The notes beneath the pieces were generated by a model, which was given only the letters and a program-made list of their open reading frames with translations, ran no database searches and was not told where the DNA came from. The position numbers and the translations under genes were made by a program. DNA of 64,000 nt from Schistosoma haematobium (Eukaryota > Platyhelminthes > Trematoda > Strigeidida > Schistosomatidae): contig NC_067195.1 in assembly GCF_000699445.3 (NCBI RefSeq), positions 13,514,787 through 13,578,786 on the forward strand, given 5' to 3'. Positions 9,903 to 21,830 of this stretch are shown here, one piece after another. Each line of letters opens with the position of its first letter. Position 1 is the stretch's first letter.

Positions 9903-11327
9903 TTAGTCGCGAAAGCGTACGGGTAGGCACACTCGGCGACCAGAACGTGAGACGGTAATCTCGTTTGTGCTTCGTGAGCCTACAACCTCATCCGAAGTCA
10001 AGGGCAGCGTGGTCTGCTGACCTGGACGTGAGACCGAAGTCTCGTTCGTAGATGGTGCAGATGACATGTGCTGTTGACCGGGACGTGAGAATGAGGTCTT
10101 TGGAGTATCTAGCGTGTGACCTGAAGTAGATGTAGGTATCTCGCTAGTAGGTTTGATAGGTCTAGCATTGGGTCTCAAGTTATCGAGTAGGGCACTGTCA
10201 TCGACGTGTGCTGGTTTGAGACGATCAATGCTGACGACCTCGACGCGGCCATGGCGACCAACTTTGAAGGTCATTCCGTCACGAGAAATCACGTGAAAAG
10301 GTCCTTCATAAGGCTGCTGCAGAGGTTTGCGTGCCGAATCTACTCGTATGAAAACATGTGAACAGGTAGATAACTTCTGAGGGAGAGCGACCTCTTGACG
10401 TTGTACAAGTTCAGCGGCGGAACATCGGATATCTGCCTTCAAGCTCGTTCTGATACCTAAGAGGACGAGCGGTAAGGTTTCGTACCAATTTTTGTTTTCA
10501 TGTGCTCGCAGAGCACTTTTAAGTTGGCGGTGAAACCGTTCAACTAAACCACTTGATGCTGGGTGGTAGGCGGTTGTGCGTATGTGTTCCGTACCAAGCA
10601 GCCGGGTCAGTGAGAAGAATAATGCGGGCTCCAATTTTTGTCCTCTGTCAGTCGTGGCAGTCAAGGGACAACCATACTGAGCTGTCCATCGTTCTACGAA
10701 GCGGTGAGCAACTGTCTCCGCTGTGATAGACGTGGTCGGAATAGCTTCGGGCCATCTTATAAAACGGTCGATGCGCGTGAGTATGTGATCATACCCATGC
10801 GATGGTGGCAGTGGTCCCACAATGTCTACATGAATGTTATCTAAGCGAGCATCAGGCGTAGCGAACGTGCCAATGGGGGCAGCTACGTGCCTGTGCACTT
10901 TCGATCGTTGACATTGTAAGCATTGCTAAACCCACATACGGACATCTTTATTCATTGACGGCCAGACGTATCGTGCAGCGATGAGGCGTAATTTAGCTGC
11001 GATACCTGGATGAGACAGTACATTCAGAGCATTGAGGACGAGACGACGGAAAGCAGAGGGTACGATGGGTCGGGGGAGACCAGTAGAAGTATCACATAGG
11101 ATAGTACCTGAGCTAGTAGCTGGGGGTTCTTCCTGGCACTGCAGGGATATAGACTGTGGTGCTTCTGTACAAAAAGGATCGTTTGCTTGGGCGGCAGCTA
11201 TAGCAAGAAGATCGAGCACCGGTAAAGTACCTGCATTTACTTGGATACGTGACAGAGCATCAGCAACATGGTTCGACTCGCCTTTAATGTGATGAAGGTC
11301 TGTCGTGAACTGAGAGATATAGTTCAA
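9903..11327 (-). pseudogene. Gypsy integrase (zinc-binding, DDE core, GPY/F)
   Basis: The upper part (11327-10926) holds an RNase H tail (ADALSR) and a zinc-binding remnant with SHPG, ARYVWPSMNKDVR and CLQCQRSK. The first His of the HHCC motif appears replaced by Asn, and a stop lies just before the CLQCQ. The core (10898-9903, 331 residues) keeps all three catalytic acids: Asp in VDIVGPLP, Asp in TTDRGQ, and Glu in GLVERFHRQ, with exactly 35 residues between the last two. The GPY/F box reads PYEGPFHVI. Between AAELV and the region before VFIRVDS, about 60 residues usual in this family seem to be missing in frame. Confidence 0.8.
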
Positions 11328-12482
11328 ATGTCTGCATTCTCTTGGTGAGTAGCGGTCAGACTTGGTATGCAGAGCATACGTTAAAGGCTTGTGGCCAGTG
11401 AATAAAATAAAATGGCGACCTTCTACTGAGTGCCGGAAATGCTTGTGATGGCACAGTAGGCTGCTAGCAGCTCTCTACCAAAAGCGCTATATCTCGTCTC
11501 CGTAAGAGTAAGGCGTCGTGAAAAAAATCCGATGCATCAACCTATATACTGAGCGTGGCTGATGGGTCAGTATGAGCGAGGAGTGTGACCTGAGTCAGAG
11601 CCGTTTTGATATCTGAAAATGCAGTACGTGCGGCATCGTTCAATTCTAATTTGCGTGGATTACTGCGGAGTAAATTGGTTAATGGTCGTAACGTTCTGCC
11701 GCGTGTGGGATGAAACATCGATAGAAGTTAACGAAACCGAGAAATACCTTCAGTTCCTTGAGTGAGGACGGCACGTTAAACTCCCCTATTGCACGTACTT
11801 TGTCCTCGCAAGGTAAAATGCCCTCTTGCTTGATGGTGTGACCTAAGAACATTATTTCCGGTTTGCCTAATTCGCACTTGTCCGGGTTGACTACTATTCC
11901 ATTATCCGAAAGACGTTAGAATAAGAGTGTAGGATGTTGATATTGTTCATCTACGTTTGATGATGCGATTAGCAGGTCATCAATATAGACGCGAACAAAA
12001 TCTAAGTCTCGTACTATGCTATCGATAAACCTTTGGAAAGTTTGAGCAGCATTCCGTAATCCAAATGGCATTCTTAGGAACTCAAACAGACCAAAAGGAG
12101 TCGTGATAGCGGTTTTCTCGATATCTTAAAGAGCGACTGGGATCTGATGATATGCTCGTACCAGATTGATCTTAGAAAAGATAGTCGTGCCATTGAGCGA
12201 TGCCGTGATGTCGTGTGTGTGGGGGATGGGATAGCTATCAAAAAGTGTAACTAGGTTTAATGCTCGGTAGTCGCCGCATGGTCTCCAACTAACCCCATCT
12301 TTTTTGCGCACCATGAAAAGAGGTGAGGCGCAGAGACTGTGAGAAGGACAAATAATACCAGTAGCTAGTAAGCTGTCAAACTCACGTTTAGCGAAAGCTA
12401 CCTTGTCCGGTGCCAGTCGGCGTGGTCTTGCCGTGACTGGGGGTCGGGTGGTGACTATGTGATGTACCACACGATCGGTCAC
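11328..12482 (-). pseudogene. Gypsy reverse transcriptase / RNase H, broken
   Basis: The first 118 residues are open (12482-12126): [26 protein letters not shown] and then [15 protein letters not shown]. The motif A position that normally carries a catalytic Asp is Asn here. The frame then ends at a stop at 12125. Beyond it the YIDDLLIAS motif is readable near 11970-11990, and an RNase H-like VDASD near 11540, separated by shifts and stops. Polymerase activity is not possible from this copy. Confidence 0.8.
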
Positions 12483-12593
12483 TAATGAAATCTACTCAAG
12501 TGGTTTAGTTGATTTGGGGAATTTCTCGAGTAAAGCGTGGAATATATCATCACGTGACTAAAAGGTACCTGAGATTCGGTACGCGTTTGTTCA

Positions 12594-12905
12594 AGCTTTG
12601 AGGCCCATGAATTCGCTGTTCGACGAAGTATCAGTTAGCTGTAGCCTACGTGAATTGACTAGCAATTCGTAGTGCTGTAGGAAATCAATACCGAGTATGG
12701 CTGTGGGAACATCGGCAATGATGAACGCTCTCAGATACCGTCGTCGGTTACCCAGGTTGACTGTGAGTTGTCGTGTAGCATGTGTAGGAATGGCTGAGCC
12801 ATTCGCAGCGCGTAGTTGAAGCGTCGTAGCTTGTGACCTACTGTTACCAAGAGGTACGACAGAAACTTGAGCACCAGTATCTACTAGGTACCTAGCGTTC
12901 GTTCA
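12594..12905 (-). pseudogene. Gypsy aspartic protease
   Basis: The open segment reads RYLVDTGAQVSVVPL at its start, the DTGA active-site loop of retroviral-type proteases. It then has a flap-like region and AILGIDFLQHYELL, which takes the place of the usual ILG/GADFL helix. It ends at a TGA at 12593-12591. Just upstream, GLFYVNERT resembles the segment that normally precedes the protease in schistosome Gypsy polyproteins but lies in another frame. Confidence 0.72.
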
Positions 12906-13560
12906 CATAAAATAAACCACCAACCTGGGTTGAAGATCCGGCGAGTACGGTCGCTTTTACTCGCCGGCTTGAGAGTTTCCCACCTTTTATGAGCATGGGG
13001 TTCGACAACGGCGGGCACCGGACCCGAAGGAGCGGTAAAACCAGCACCAACCTTCCACTCACTTCCGAAGCCGCCTTTTGGCGTGGCTTGGAAGATGCCC
13101 TCGTTGGGCGAGTGGTTGCGGCTTTTCGAGAGCGGCATCTGACTCGAGGGACGTAGGGTTCGGGTATGTTGCAACGGTCTCGAAAGCTAAGACGTGTATG
13201 AATACAACTGTCCCTATCACCTTGGGCCGGGAAGTGACTAGCGTCCATATTCACGTTCAAACGTGACGTTGAGGCAACTTTGTAGTTGTCTCAGTTGCTA
13301 GTTCTTGCCAATATTTTCTCTGCTATGAGGGCCACCTAGTTGAGTGGTGCGTCCACGAGCAGGGCAGTGATCGTTGGTTGGATGTGTGCTGGTAACGACT
13401 CGAGCCACAATTCCTTAACAATTTCGGAATCAGCTGCTGTAGGTCCTGCAAGAGTTTGCAGGCGCGTGAGGTAGTGGCTTGGCTTAGCATCACCGAGAGG
13501 GCACGTGCTAATAGTGTCCTCAACGGAAGGAAGAATGGAAGAATAATGGATGTCTTTAGT
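12892..13560 (-). pseudogene. Gypsy gag, truncated and shifted
   Basis: Residues from about 13530 to 13339 read like a capsid C-terminal domain: GDAKPSHYLTRLQTLAG, then ELWLESLPAHIQP, and a stop after LLVDAPLN. The frame left of it (13260-12892) is Arg/Lys-rich and could be the nucleocapsid, but no CCHC zinc knuckle is readable. Right of about 13560 no gag similarity is visible, so the N-terminal half is absent. Confidence 0.65.
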
Positions 13561-14002
13561 ACAGTTAAACAAACAAGTGCAGTAAAACAATCACTGGTAC
13601 AATTGGTTATAATAATAATTGTTTCCATTAAACCAATTGCGTTCTCTTGATAAAAGTAGGTCACAACACATCAGTAACAGGTGCAGAATCTATACAAAGG
13701 GAACAGATTCGAAGAATCGCATCAATTCGAGAGAACTTTTATTGACTTCTGAAGCAAGACTCTATCTCAGCACCTCATTAAGATGAATTCGGCGTGAAAA
13801 TATGAAATAAACTGTTAGTACTGTCTGAAAAATTTTGAATGAAAGAACACTTATGTATGGCACCCACTAATGAAGTGTAGTAAGTATAAATAGTAGGATT
13901 GATATAATAACTATTAATTTTCAAGACTATTTAATTCGTAACGTAGTAATCATGAATGAGCCAGTTTTCTTTACGAAGAGAAATCAGCTAGTACACTCGG
14001 AA
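13561..14002. other. Flank of the Gypsy element; nothing recognised
   Basis: This is AT-rich sequence to the right of the truncated gag. A 5' LTR would be expected here in a full element, but I find no match to the sequence left of 9902. Confidence 0.35.
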
Positions 14003-14075
14003 GAATGATACTTTTTATTCAAGTTAGGTGCGGAATGATGTACGAAGAAATCATCATTACATACGAACATCACAT
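14003..14075. repeat. 150 bp dispersed repeat, partial copy 4
   Basis: A short stretch ending in AATCATCATTACATACGAACATCACA resembles the right end of copy 3 (8690-8853). It is diverged and covers only the end of the unit. Confidence 0.4.
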
Positions 14076-16350
14076 TACCACAATTCTGAGAGTTTTCTCA
14101 AAGATCGTACCTTTGTAAGTAGAGCTATATATAAAAAAATCCAAAACTATGTACATGGAGTGAATAGACATTTGGATATGCAATTATATTCCTCTAAAAC
14201 AGAACATGAAGCAAAACAATAAGCTTCTGATTATGAGTATCATGAATAATAATAACATCTTGATAAAAGTCAACACTTTTGGAATCATTATATCGTTGTT
14301 AACAACGACGTAACAACTCAAGAATAAACCAAATGTTTGAGAAGCAATACATAAGAAACTGTACACTAAGCGTCCTCAATAGACTATATGATAGGATCAA
14401 AATCCCTTATAGAAACAGCTTGGGCGGTTGTAAAGGGACTTGCACATAAAAGTTACTGCGTCTCATGTTCCTTGGACCATACCAAAAGAATACCAGAAAC
14501 TTTCCACTATTTTTCAGTAATGTGGTTCGTACTCTTCATAAAAAGAAAAGAATGTAAGAGATATTTAGGGTAATGGGTGCTAATGAGGCAAAATCTCAAT
14601 GTTCGGGAGACCAAAAATTTTGTGCCTCTGCCCTGCACAGGTCAAGGTTGTACTTAAAAAAGCTATTATGGAATCTGTAAAAAACCCAAAACGCAAACTT
14701 TCGTGCATATAACAAAGGACGAAGAGGAGAGGTAACATTATAGCATTATGCGGAATCAGTAGTACTAAATTTGCAGTAGCAACTAAGATAGAGCTTAAGT
14801 ATTTCCTAACTAAATTAACAATTTAAAACAATTAGTCACTTTGATAAATTTCGATAATGCAATGAGAAGACGTAGTTTATCAGAATTATGTAAATTAACA
14901 ATAAATTAACAATGTTTGAACCGTGGAGATACCCTTCCCTCTGGTTCATATAAATCTGTGCTACTCACACTTTGGACGTTGTGACCGTTAAAGAACTCAA
15001 TGTCTTTAATCTATTAAATTAACGTGAAATAGGTAACTCTCTGGGACCGATGAAATGCACCCTAGATTATTAAACGAATTTTCAAACTTTATCGCAAATC
15101 CCTTAAGCAGATGTTTTATTCTGTTTGTAGTCTACGGAAAATCACCAAAACAAACGGATAGCATCTTGCTATTTATAACATAGTAAAAATTGAGAAAAGG
15201 ATCACCAAAGCAAATCTATCCACAGTCAACAGTGATAAATTCCAAATTCCGTTTTCAGAACCATAGAGCAACTTTATTGAGCTCCATATGAATACACTAT
15301 CTTAAGACTATTTGTATTCTGAAAAGACTGATCTATTTATATTCTTTCTGAAAAAAAATTAAATGAAGTTTGTGATTTCACAATAATAATGTCAACATAT
15401 AACTAATAATAATGTAAAGTACTCTAATGTTTCAAGTTGTTCAGTCTATCCATATTTTGTTATAATAATAAAATTATTAACAATTTAGATCACAATCAAC
15501 TATAGTGGATTATGTTTACATGCACATATATAAATGTACCTTATCAGATAACTTGTCTACATTCCTAAAAATAAACTATTCTTTCATATACTATCATGTC
15601 ATTTATATTAATTCATTATTGTATATAAGATATAAATTATCAACTATTCGTTGAATTATAAATGAATATATTTTACATGTGATATTGTTCATTTATCAGT
15701 TAAGTTGGTGTATAATTTAATTACTAATTACGAATTATACTTTCATTAAGAACTTTTATTCACATTTCCATTGTATAGATTGAGAAAATCTATATTAGTT
15801 TATCCATGAGGATAGTACTGATATAATTTAATTGTCCTTTTCAGATTGGACTTATGACAGACTGATATCAATTAGTGTACCATTGAAACCAGGGAGTAAT
15901 GGATAATTATTTCGTTTTAATAAGAAATTCATTAATAAATCTTCATAAAACTCATTTAATAGTTCTTTATTGAAACAGTTATGAAATAGTTCAACCCTAA
16001 TATAGGGATAAGCATTAAAATAACATGAATCGAAAATAACAAACAATTCGTTCTAAAATGACGTAATTAGTTATGGAATAAACTTGCAAATAACAATGTA
16101 TAGCATCAAAGTTGATACCTTGTGTATGAAGTAAATTAGTATCAGTTAGTATAATTATAAAACTTACATATGTTACTTGAAGAAGATATGATAAACAATC
16201 TAATTGTAATAAGTCAAAATGTTTGGTCATGTGGTTTGAGGAGATTAATTCACTGTTTTCTTATATAATGGACTAATATTAACCCATAAATTGTTGAAAT
16301 TCAAAGAGAGTACTAACCAGTTAATACGTACTAGCTAAGCATCTATTCAT
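14076..16350. other. Very AT-rich intergenic DNA
   Basis: There are long AT-rich stretches without open frames that I would trust. No mobile element motif was seen. Confidence 0.35.
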
Positions 16351-16351
16351 T

Positions 16352-16376
16352 CTCTCTATCTATCTATCTATCTATT
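16352..16376. repeat. (TCTA)n microsatellite
   Basis: About six tetranucleotide units lie immediately left of a tRNA-like SINE head remnant. Confidence 0.8.
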
Positions 16377-16432
16377 TCTCATAGGAGATTGAACCCATGA
16401 TCATCAGATTTCTCAGCGTTACACTGAGATTG
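16377..16432 (-). mobile_element. tRNA-headed SINE remnant (head only)
   Basis: On the minus strand CTCAGTGTAACG is followed about 28 bases later by GGGTTCAATCTC, a degenerate A-box/B-box pair in the spacing of the hammerhead SINEs further right. The ribozyme part is missing and a TCTA microsatellite stands in its place. Confidence 0.38.
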
Positions 16433-19400
16433 TGCAAATTATTTAGAAACTAATTTTATTGAATTACAAAAAGTGAATAAATTAATCTAAAATAGATCTC
16501 AATCATGACCGAAACTAGTACAAGTGTATAAAATGATCAAATAATATATCATGAAAGAGAAAACTAACACAATACAAATTAAATTGTCCCTCAATAAAAC
16601 AGAATTATGAATATCAAGAAGACAGAGTTATCTTTCTACCATTTATTAAAACAAAAATCATATATACATATTTATTTCACGCCATTTAATTGTTCATCGA
16701 TGATTTTTGTTGTTGTTTATCTATCTGTTTAGTGGTTAAACAATTAGATAGATAATTATTTCTTCTAATTTTTAACTAAACACAATTTCCTGAATCGAAC
16801 GGTAACCTTGAATAGTGCTACGTGTCATATAAAAGCTTTATTCCCTTATATTAATTAACAGAAAACCAATACTGTTAATGATATAATCGGGTGATTAGTA
16901 TAAATTATATAACTTTCGAGGCTATCATACGAAGGTTTATTATTTATGTTTTATTGTATAACTAGTAGACACTTAGACTGTTATATATTTATATTCCCCT
17001 ATTTTTAAGCTTTCATTTAGTCCTTAAATTATTATCAAATGTCAGATTTATCATTAGTTACTACTCTTTCACACTACTTACGACTAGGTTATGCAAACGT
17101 AATTTTCTAACTGTATAGCCGTGATCTGAGATATTTCAGATATATTGAGTCATAATTGCATGAAGTAAAAAACTAAACTGATCTGCTTCCCATCCTCATC
17201 ATCTGACTGAATATTAGGTTAGAAAGAGCTCATGGTTGCTGTCCATTAGTTTATGAAAGTTGCAGTTAGCTTCAACAGTACATCTTTCGACATATCTCCA
17301 CTAATATTTCAACTTGTATATCCCCGCTTAATAGGATCACTTAATTGTCGAATTTCCTGATGATGAATCCATTTACCTAAATAATCCTAATGGCCTTCAT
17401 TTAACCAATATACTTACCAAATGTGCTAATGCCAATTAGCTCATTAAAATCGTAACTGCCTTCCAGACTATTTAATCAGAATAAAAGAAAAGCCAGTTGA
17501 CTTACGTTGTATTCTATAACGTAAAAGTACATAATAATATACATCAATAAAAAGACCATAATGTACCATAAATGCGAAGTCACAATCAGTACATAATTAG
17601 ATTATTTGTGATGAAAAAAATGGGTGCATGATTAATAAATTATAATTTATGGACAGCAAAACATATATCAGCAGTTAATGAATAAAATTAATTTTTATAC
17701 AAAAATGTATGTAATAATCTAAAGTGGAATAGCCCTCAAATTTCTACATTTTTCATTTAACCCCACATATTTTACACAGGTTGGTCTTTGATCTAAAACA
17801 TCTCAAAAAAGAAGTGAACTTCACTGAGCTATGACTAAATAAACATTGTTTTATCATTATTCAAGAAACAAATAAAATATTTGATTATAAGTAAACTAAT
17901 TCTTTCCAAGCAGAATACTTATTCGTTGTCATATTGTAGTGAATGCTACTCATAAGGATGGTTGTAAGTAGTGTGTAGCGTAATGTAGCCACCAAGTTGC
18001 AGCAACTGTCAGAGGGATTGAAGTGTTTCAGTACGTCAAAAGCACGGGGTTCACACAACACATGGAGACCAAACAAGAAGACGGTTTAAACCGCGAAACA
18101 CACCGAAAGATGCACATGGAAGACTGAAGGCTACGTATAAGAATTTTCGTCTAAATTTGATCGAACAGTTTCACAGTATATGGGCTCCGAGTTGATGTGA
18201 GACATTAAGGAGAAAGAATATATTTGTAAAGTTTCAGTGAATGAATTTGATGTAAAATCAACGTTTTGTATGGCAATCTGGTCCAACCTATTTCTAGGAA
18301 GTATAATCAACCGTCAAAATTATGGAATATAAATAAGTACATGGTCCTCTGGTTTATTGTATACTAAACAGTACATCCAATCACGTTAACAATGTTTAAA
18401 GTAGGTATTTACTTTAGTGTGAATGAGACATGTGGTGTAAGACGAAAAGTGTATTAAGATAACAGATTGTGTGTATTCGTAAGTGGATCTGAGTTGTGAG
18501 AAGAAATTTCATTCACTATGTATTGTGTAAATACTTTTGATTTCTCCTGCCTATTACATTGCTTAACAATGATGCTTACCAGTCTAACTATGTAAAAAGT
18601 TTACTTACTATTGAGACTCGTAAGCGAAATATTCAGCTATATGTTCAGGCTCAGTAATAAACTGACATGTTTACAATTAATGATTAGAATGATTACATGC
18701 ATGATTATTTAATATTCTGAATGTTTTGAATAGACTAAATATAAACTTTATTATTCCACAAAACTCACTTTGAACCATTGTGTTGTATGATTTTATCAAA
18801 AAGAAACATGACACTTAGCTACATGTGCTTAGTTATTTAGAAATCATAAATCATCGTCGTTCAATTGTACTTAACTATGATTACAAAAAGTTTGTAAGTC
18901 AGACAAGAAACTTAATACTTCCATTTTTCGATGTTCAAAAAATGTTATAGCATTTTAGAAAATTTTACCGTTCATTTGGTGTGTCAGTGCTGTATATTAG
19001 ATAATGATTTTCACTGGGGACTTTGTTTTTTATCATCAAAATCCATATACACATGCCTTCTATGGACATGCCATCGTAGCTGTCCAAAACTTTGTGATGA
19101 ACAAAACAAACAAAGTGGAAGTTATAGTTTGAAATAAAATTCTTTATGAAAATCATTTGCGTATATATGACATTCACTCTTTAAATGAACTAGGAAGTGC
19201 TAGTTGTTGCACATGTATTGGACGTTGATGGGCGCTAAAATTCATGGACACGTATCCTATATCCCGAAACTATTTCTCTTTTCAATACTTTGAGTAAGAC
19301 ATTAACTTGAGTAGTAAGTAAATTCACAAACTACTTGTTAGTAGTTACAAAACAAGCCGAAAATTTGTCTATGAATGATGATATGATTAGGTATTCGTCT

Positions 19401-20850
19401 TCTTTCTTTCAAGTAAATCTACGTTGTAGCCTCCTGGAGCAAAATATAGTGAAAAATATTCAGAACCTTTCATTTTTATATTACCTAACTGAAGTATTCA
19501 TAAATCACGTAAACGAAGACTTGAAGAATTTTTGATTGATTGCTCATTTGCAAAAGATAATCTGATGATGCTGTATTCTCTAAGCGTAGTGGATCGTAGT
19601 TTCCTGTAGTGGTTTGTAGAACATCATCAACTCCAATTTCATGCAGAAATAAACTTTACAGTTGTCCTGCAAGCATGAAATAAGTTTGTTTTAATGGCTG
19701 GTTATCTTGGCAACTTCAATTATCTTGTTTCTTTGTCCTCTTGTCCGTCATTTAGTTCAGTTAACCTCCGATCATGTGATCATCTGAGCTCTTCTTTGAG
19801 AACTTATAAATTGAAATCGTATTCGTATAGCTAGCAACTACAGAATAGTACAAATGCTATGCTCCGATGAATCTTCGAACATTTTTGAAATTTCCTCTAT
19901 CCAGAATTTCGAGACTTTGTCAATCGAAACCGTATCTGTGGTTGTCAGTAATCACTAATATGAACAAAAACACACCGTATCGTTTTACCACTAGTCTATG
20001 TTTCTGTATGAGTCCTTATGCTTTTTGACACATTTTGTAATCCTTTCATAATCAACTATTTTTATCAGATAATGTCATATCTAGAATGAATATATATCTT
20101 ATGTGCACATATAATACTGAACGGGTTCAGGCAAGGATACTCGGATAGTGAATCTGTGTAGATCAAACGAATTCTCTACGCTCTAGAGAGCTCAAGGTTT
20201 CTTGTTTGAGATAACAGTTGTTCATGGTTAAGTGGCACAACACCAATAAATTTCAGAGTTTCATAAGAGTTCAATGATAGAGGGATCTTGTTTATGAGTG
20301 TCCGAACAAGACATTACATCAAATAAGTGATCTTTGTTCAAATTTTAAACTTGATATTATTTCAGCTGACTAGTTGACATCAAACCAAGTCACTGTGCTA
20401 TCAGAACGGTAGAAATCTTTTCCGCAAAAATAGTTTTCATACTTCAATAAAATACCCAAATAAAATAGTAATAATATAAATTGTATGTGCGTTTGTGTGT
20501 ATATGTATGCACCAAAAAAAGCGATTAGGTTATTTAAAAAAAAGAATCTGAAACAAACCAGTCATGTAACGAACAAGTGGTCACTATAGTATTCAAGTAA
20601 CTAAAAAATAATCACAATGAAAATAGTATAACTAGTTATCGTACATTAGATTAAAAAGTGTTCAGTCGTCCAATTAATGGTTAGTTATAGGCCATTACTA
20701 TGACTGTTTTTTCAATTTTATTTTTTATTCTTCTTTAAAGTCAATATTTTATTGTCGTAGTAGCTGATTCAATTTTTGTGTTAATAAACATATACATTTT
20801 CGATAATTACATATCTGACCTTAGTTACACAACCACTGAAAACTAAAAGG
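16433..20850. other. AT-rich intergenic DNA
   Basis: I see no gene, RNA or mobile element motif that I can support. The short open frames have no family features. Confidence 0.35.
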
Positions 20851-20945
20851 TAATGGATCGTTCTTTCGTCCTAGTATCGTACTACTCAGCAGTGCACAGG
20901 CAAAATTCTATTATCGATTGAGCCCAGCGTATTGAGGTCTTGCAG
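20851..20945 (-). mobile_element. Hammerhead SINE, degraded
   Basis: The minus strand has CACTGCTGAG, a stem-II-like segment ending ACTAGGACGAAAG, and no intact GTC cleavage triplet. It is a decayed member of the subfamily seen intact at 28.6 and 31.0 kb. Confidence 0.5.
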
Positions 20946-21426
20946 CAAGCGCCTAACTTTAAAACTTTATATGCATTCGTTAGACTAATTTGTGATTGAC
21001 GAAACAAATTTTTGTTGAGGGGTTATGCTGCCGTTGTGGCCTAATCAATTGTTATAACCAATGGTTGAAACTGATGAGTGACATGATTCAGAATCAATCA
21101 CAAAATCTTATAAACATTCAAGCTTTGTTTTATCTTGAATACCAAATTATAAAATTACATTATACTTAACTTTATGTTTACTTTCTTCCGCAATTATCTT
21201 ATCCGGTCCTGACCATTTTTAGCGTTACTGATACTGTCAGTATGTTCACTACTCCGTTACATTCATCTTACTATTCAGATAAGATGCGACAACTTGGATC
21301 AATGTAAGTGTCAGCTTCTATGTTGCTTGTGACTGAATGACTGAGGAATTACAGAAAATCATTAGTGGTACCACTGAACAGTTGAAATGTATGAGAATAA
21401 ACGGCAGTCAACAAAACTGATGTTAT

Positions 21427-21830
21427 TAGTATAGGGTTGTGGGGAGTGTTGAATTGTATTGAAATTATAAGCCGATGTAGGTTTGACCAATATTTTGAAT
21501 ACGTACAATCATTACTCACCCGTTTCGTTCCAGCATGGTACACCTCAGAACTGTCCATTTACAACCCAATGTACAGGAATCGGACACAGAACCATCAGTC
21601 TCGCTCACGAACATTAAGCCTCTAGACCAATGGATTGGCATCCAAAGGTATCAATGTTTGAGTTCAACCAATTCATAATATTCGCGATCATCCTTCATTG
21701 CATTCCGTGCGTAACTGCTTCACATTTGACACGGCTGAACTCCATTTGTCACTGCTTCTCACAAGAACTCCGAGAACTCCCTCTCGAATGTAAACACTGG
21801 TGAGCACATGATAATTATCAGTATAGAGTT
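21427..21830 (-). mobile_element. Hammerhead SINE, long copy (inverted relative to 26.8 kb)
   Basis: The segment 21427-21650 matches 26910-27140 in reverse orientation, including CTGAGGTGTACCATGCTGGA followed by ACGAAACG. The A9 position of the hammerhead core is T, so cleavage is unlikely. The right part (to about 21830) corresponds to the 5' region seen also at 49.36-49.50 kb. Confidence 0.55.

Larger units (their letters stand above)
9903..13560 (-). mobile_element. Decayed Ty3/Gypsy LTR retrotransposon (gag-pol)
   Basis: Reading leftwards, the order is gag (13.56-13.34 kb, then a degraded nucleocapsid region), aspartic protease (about 12.9-12.6 kb), reverse transcriptase and RNase H (12.48-11.33 kb), and integrase with a GPY/F module (11.33-9.90 kb). 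PR-RT-RH-IN order and the GPY/F box are Ty3/Gypsy characters. The end of the last ORF (SRSGRRVCLPVRFRD) is like that of schistosome Gypsy elements. There are several stops and frameshifts and no recognisable LTR pair. The gag start is missing, as similarity fades right of about 13560. It is a dead copy. Confidence 0.85.

Noticed and set aside
12884..13260. Overlapping minus-strand open frames of about 96 and 122 residues
   Set aside because: They are alternative frames over the decayed Gypsy nucleocapsid region; neither has a zinc knuckle or other motif on its own.
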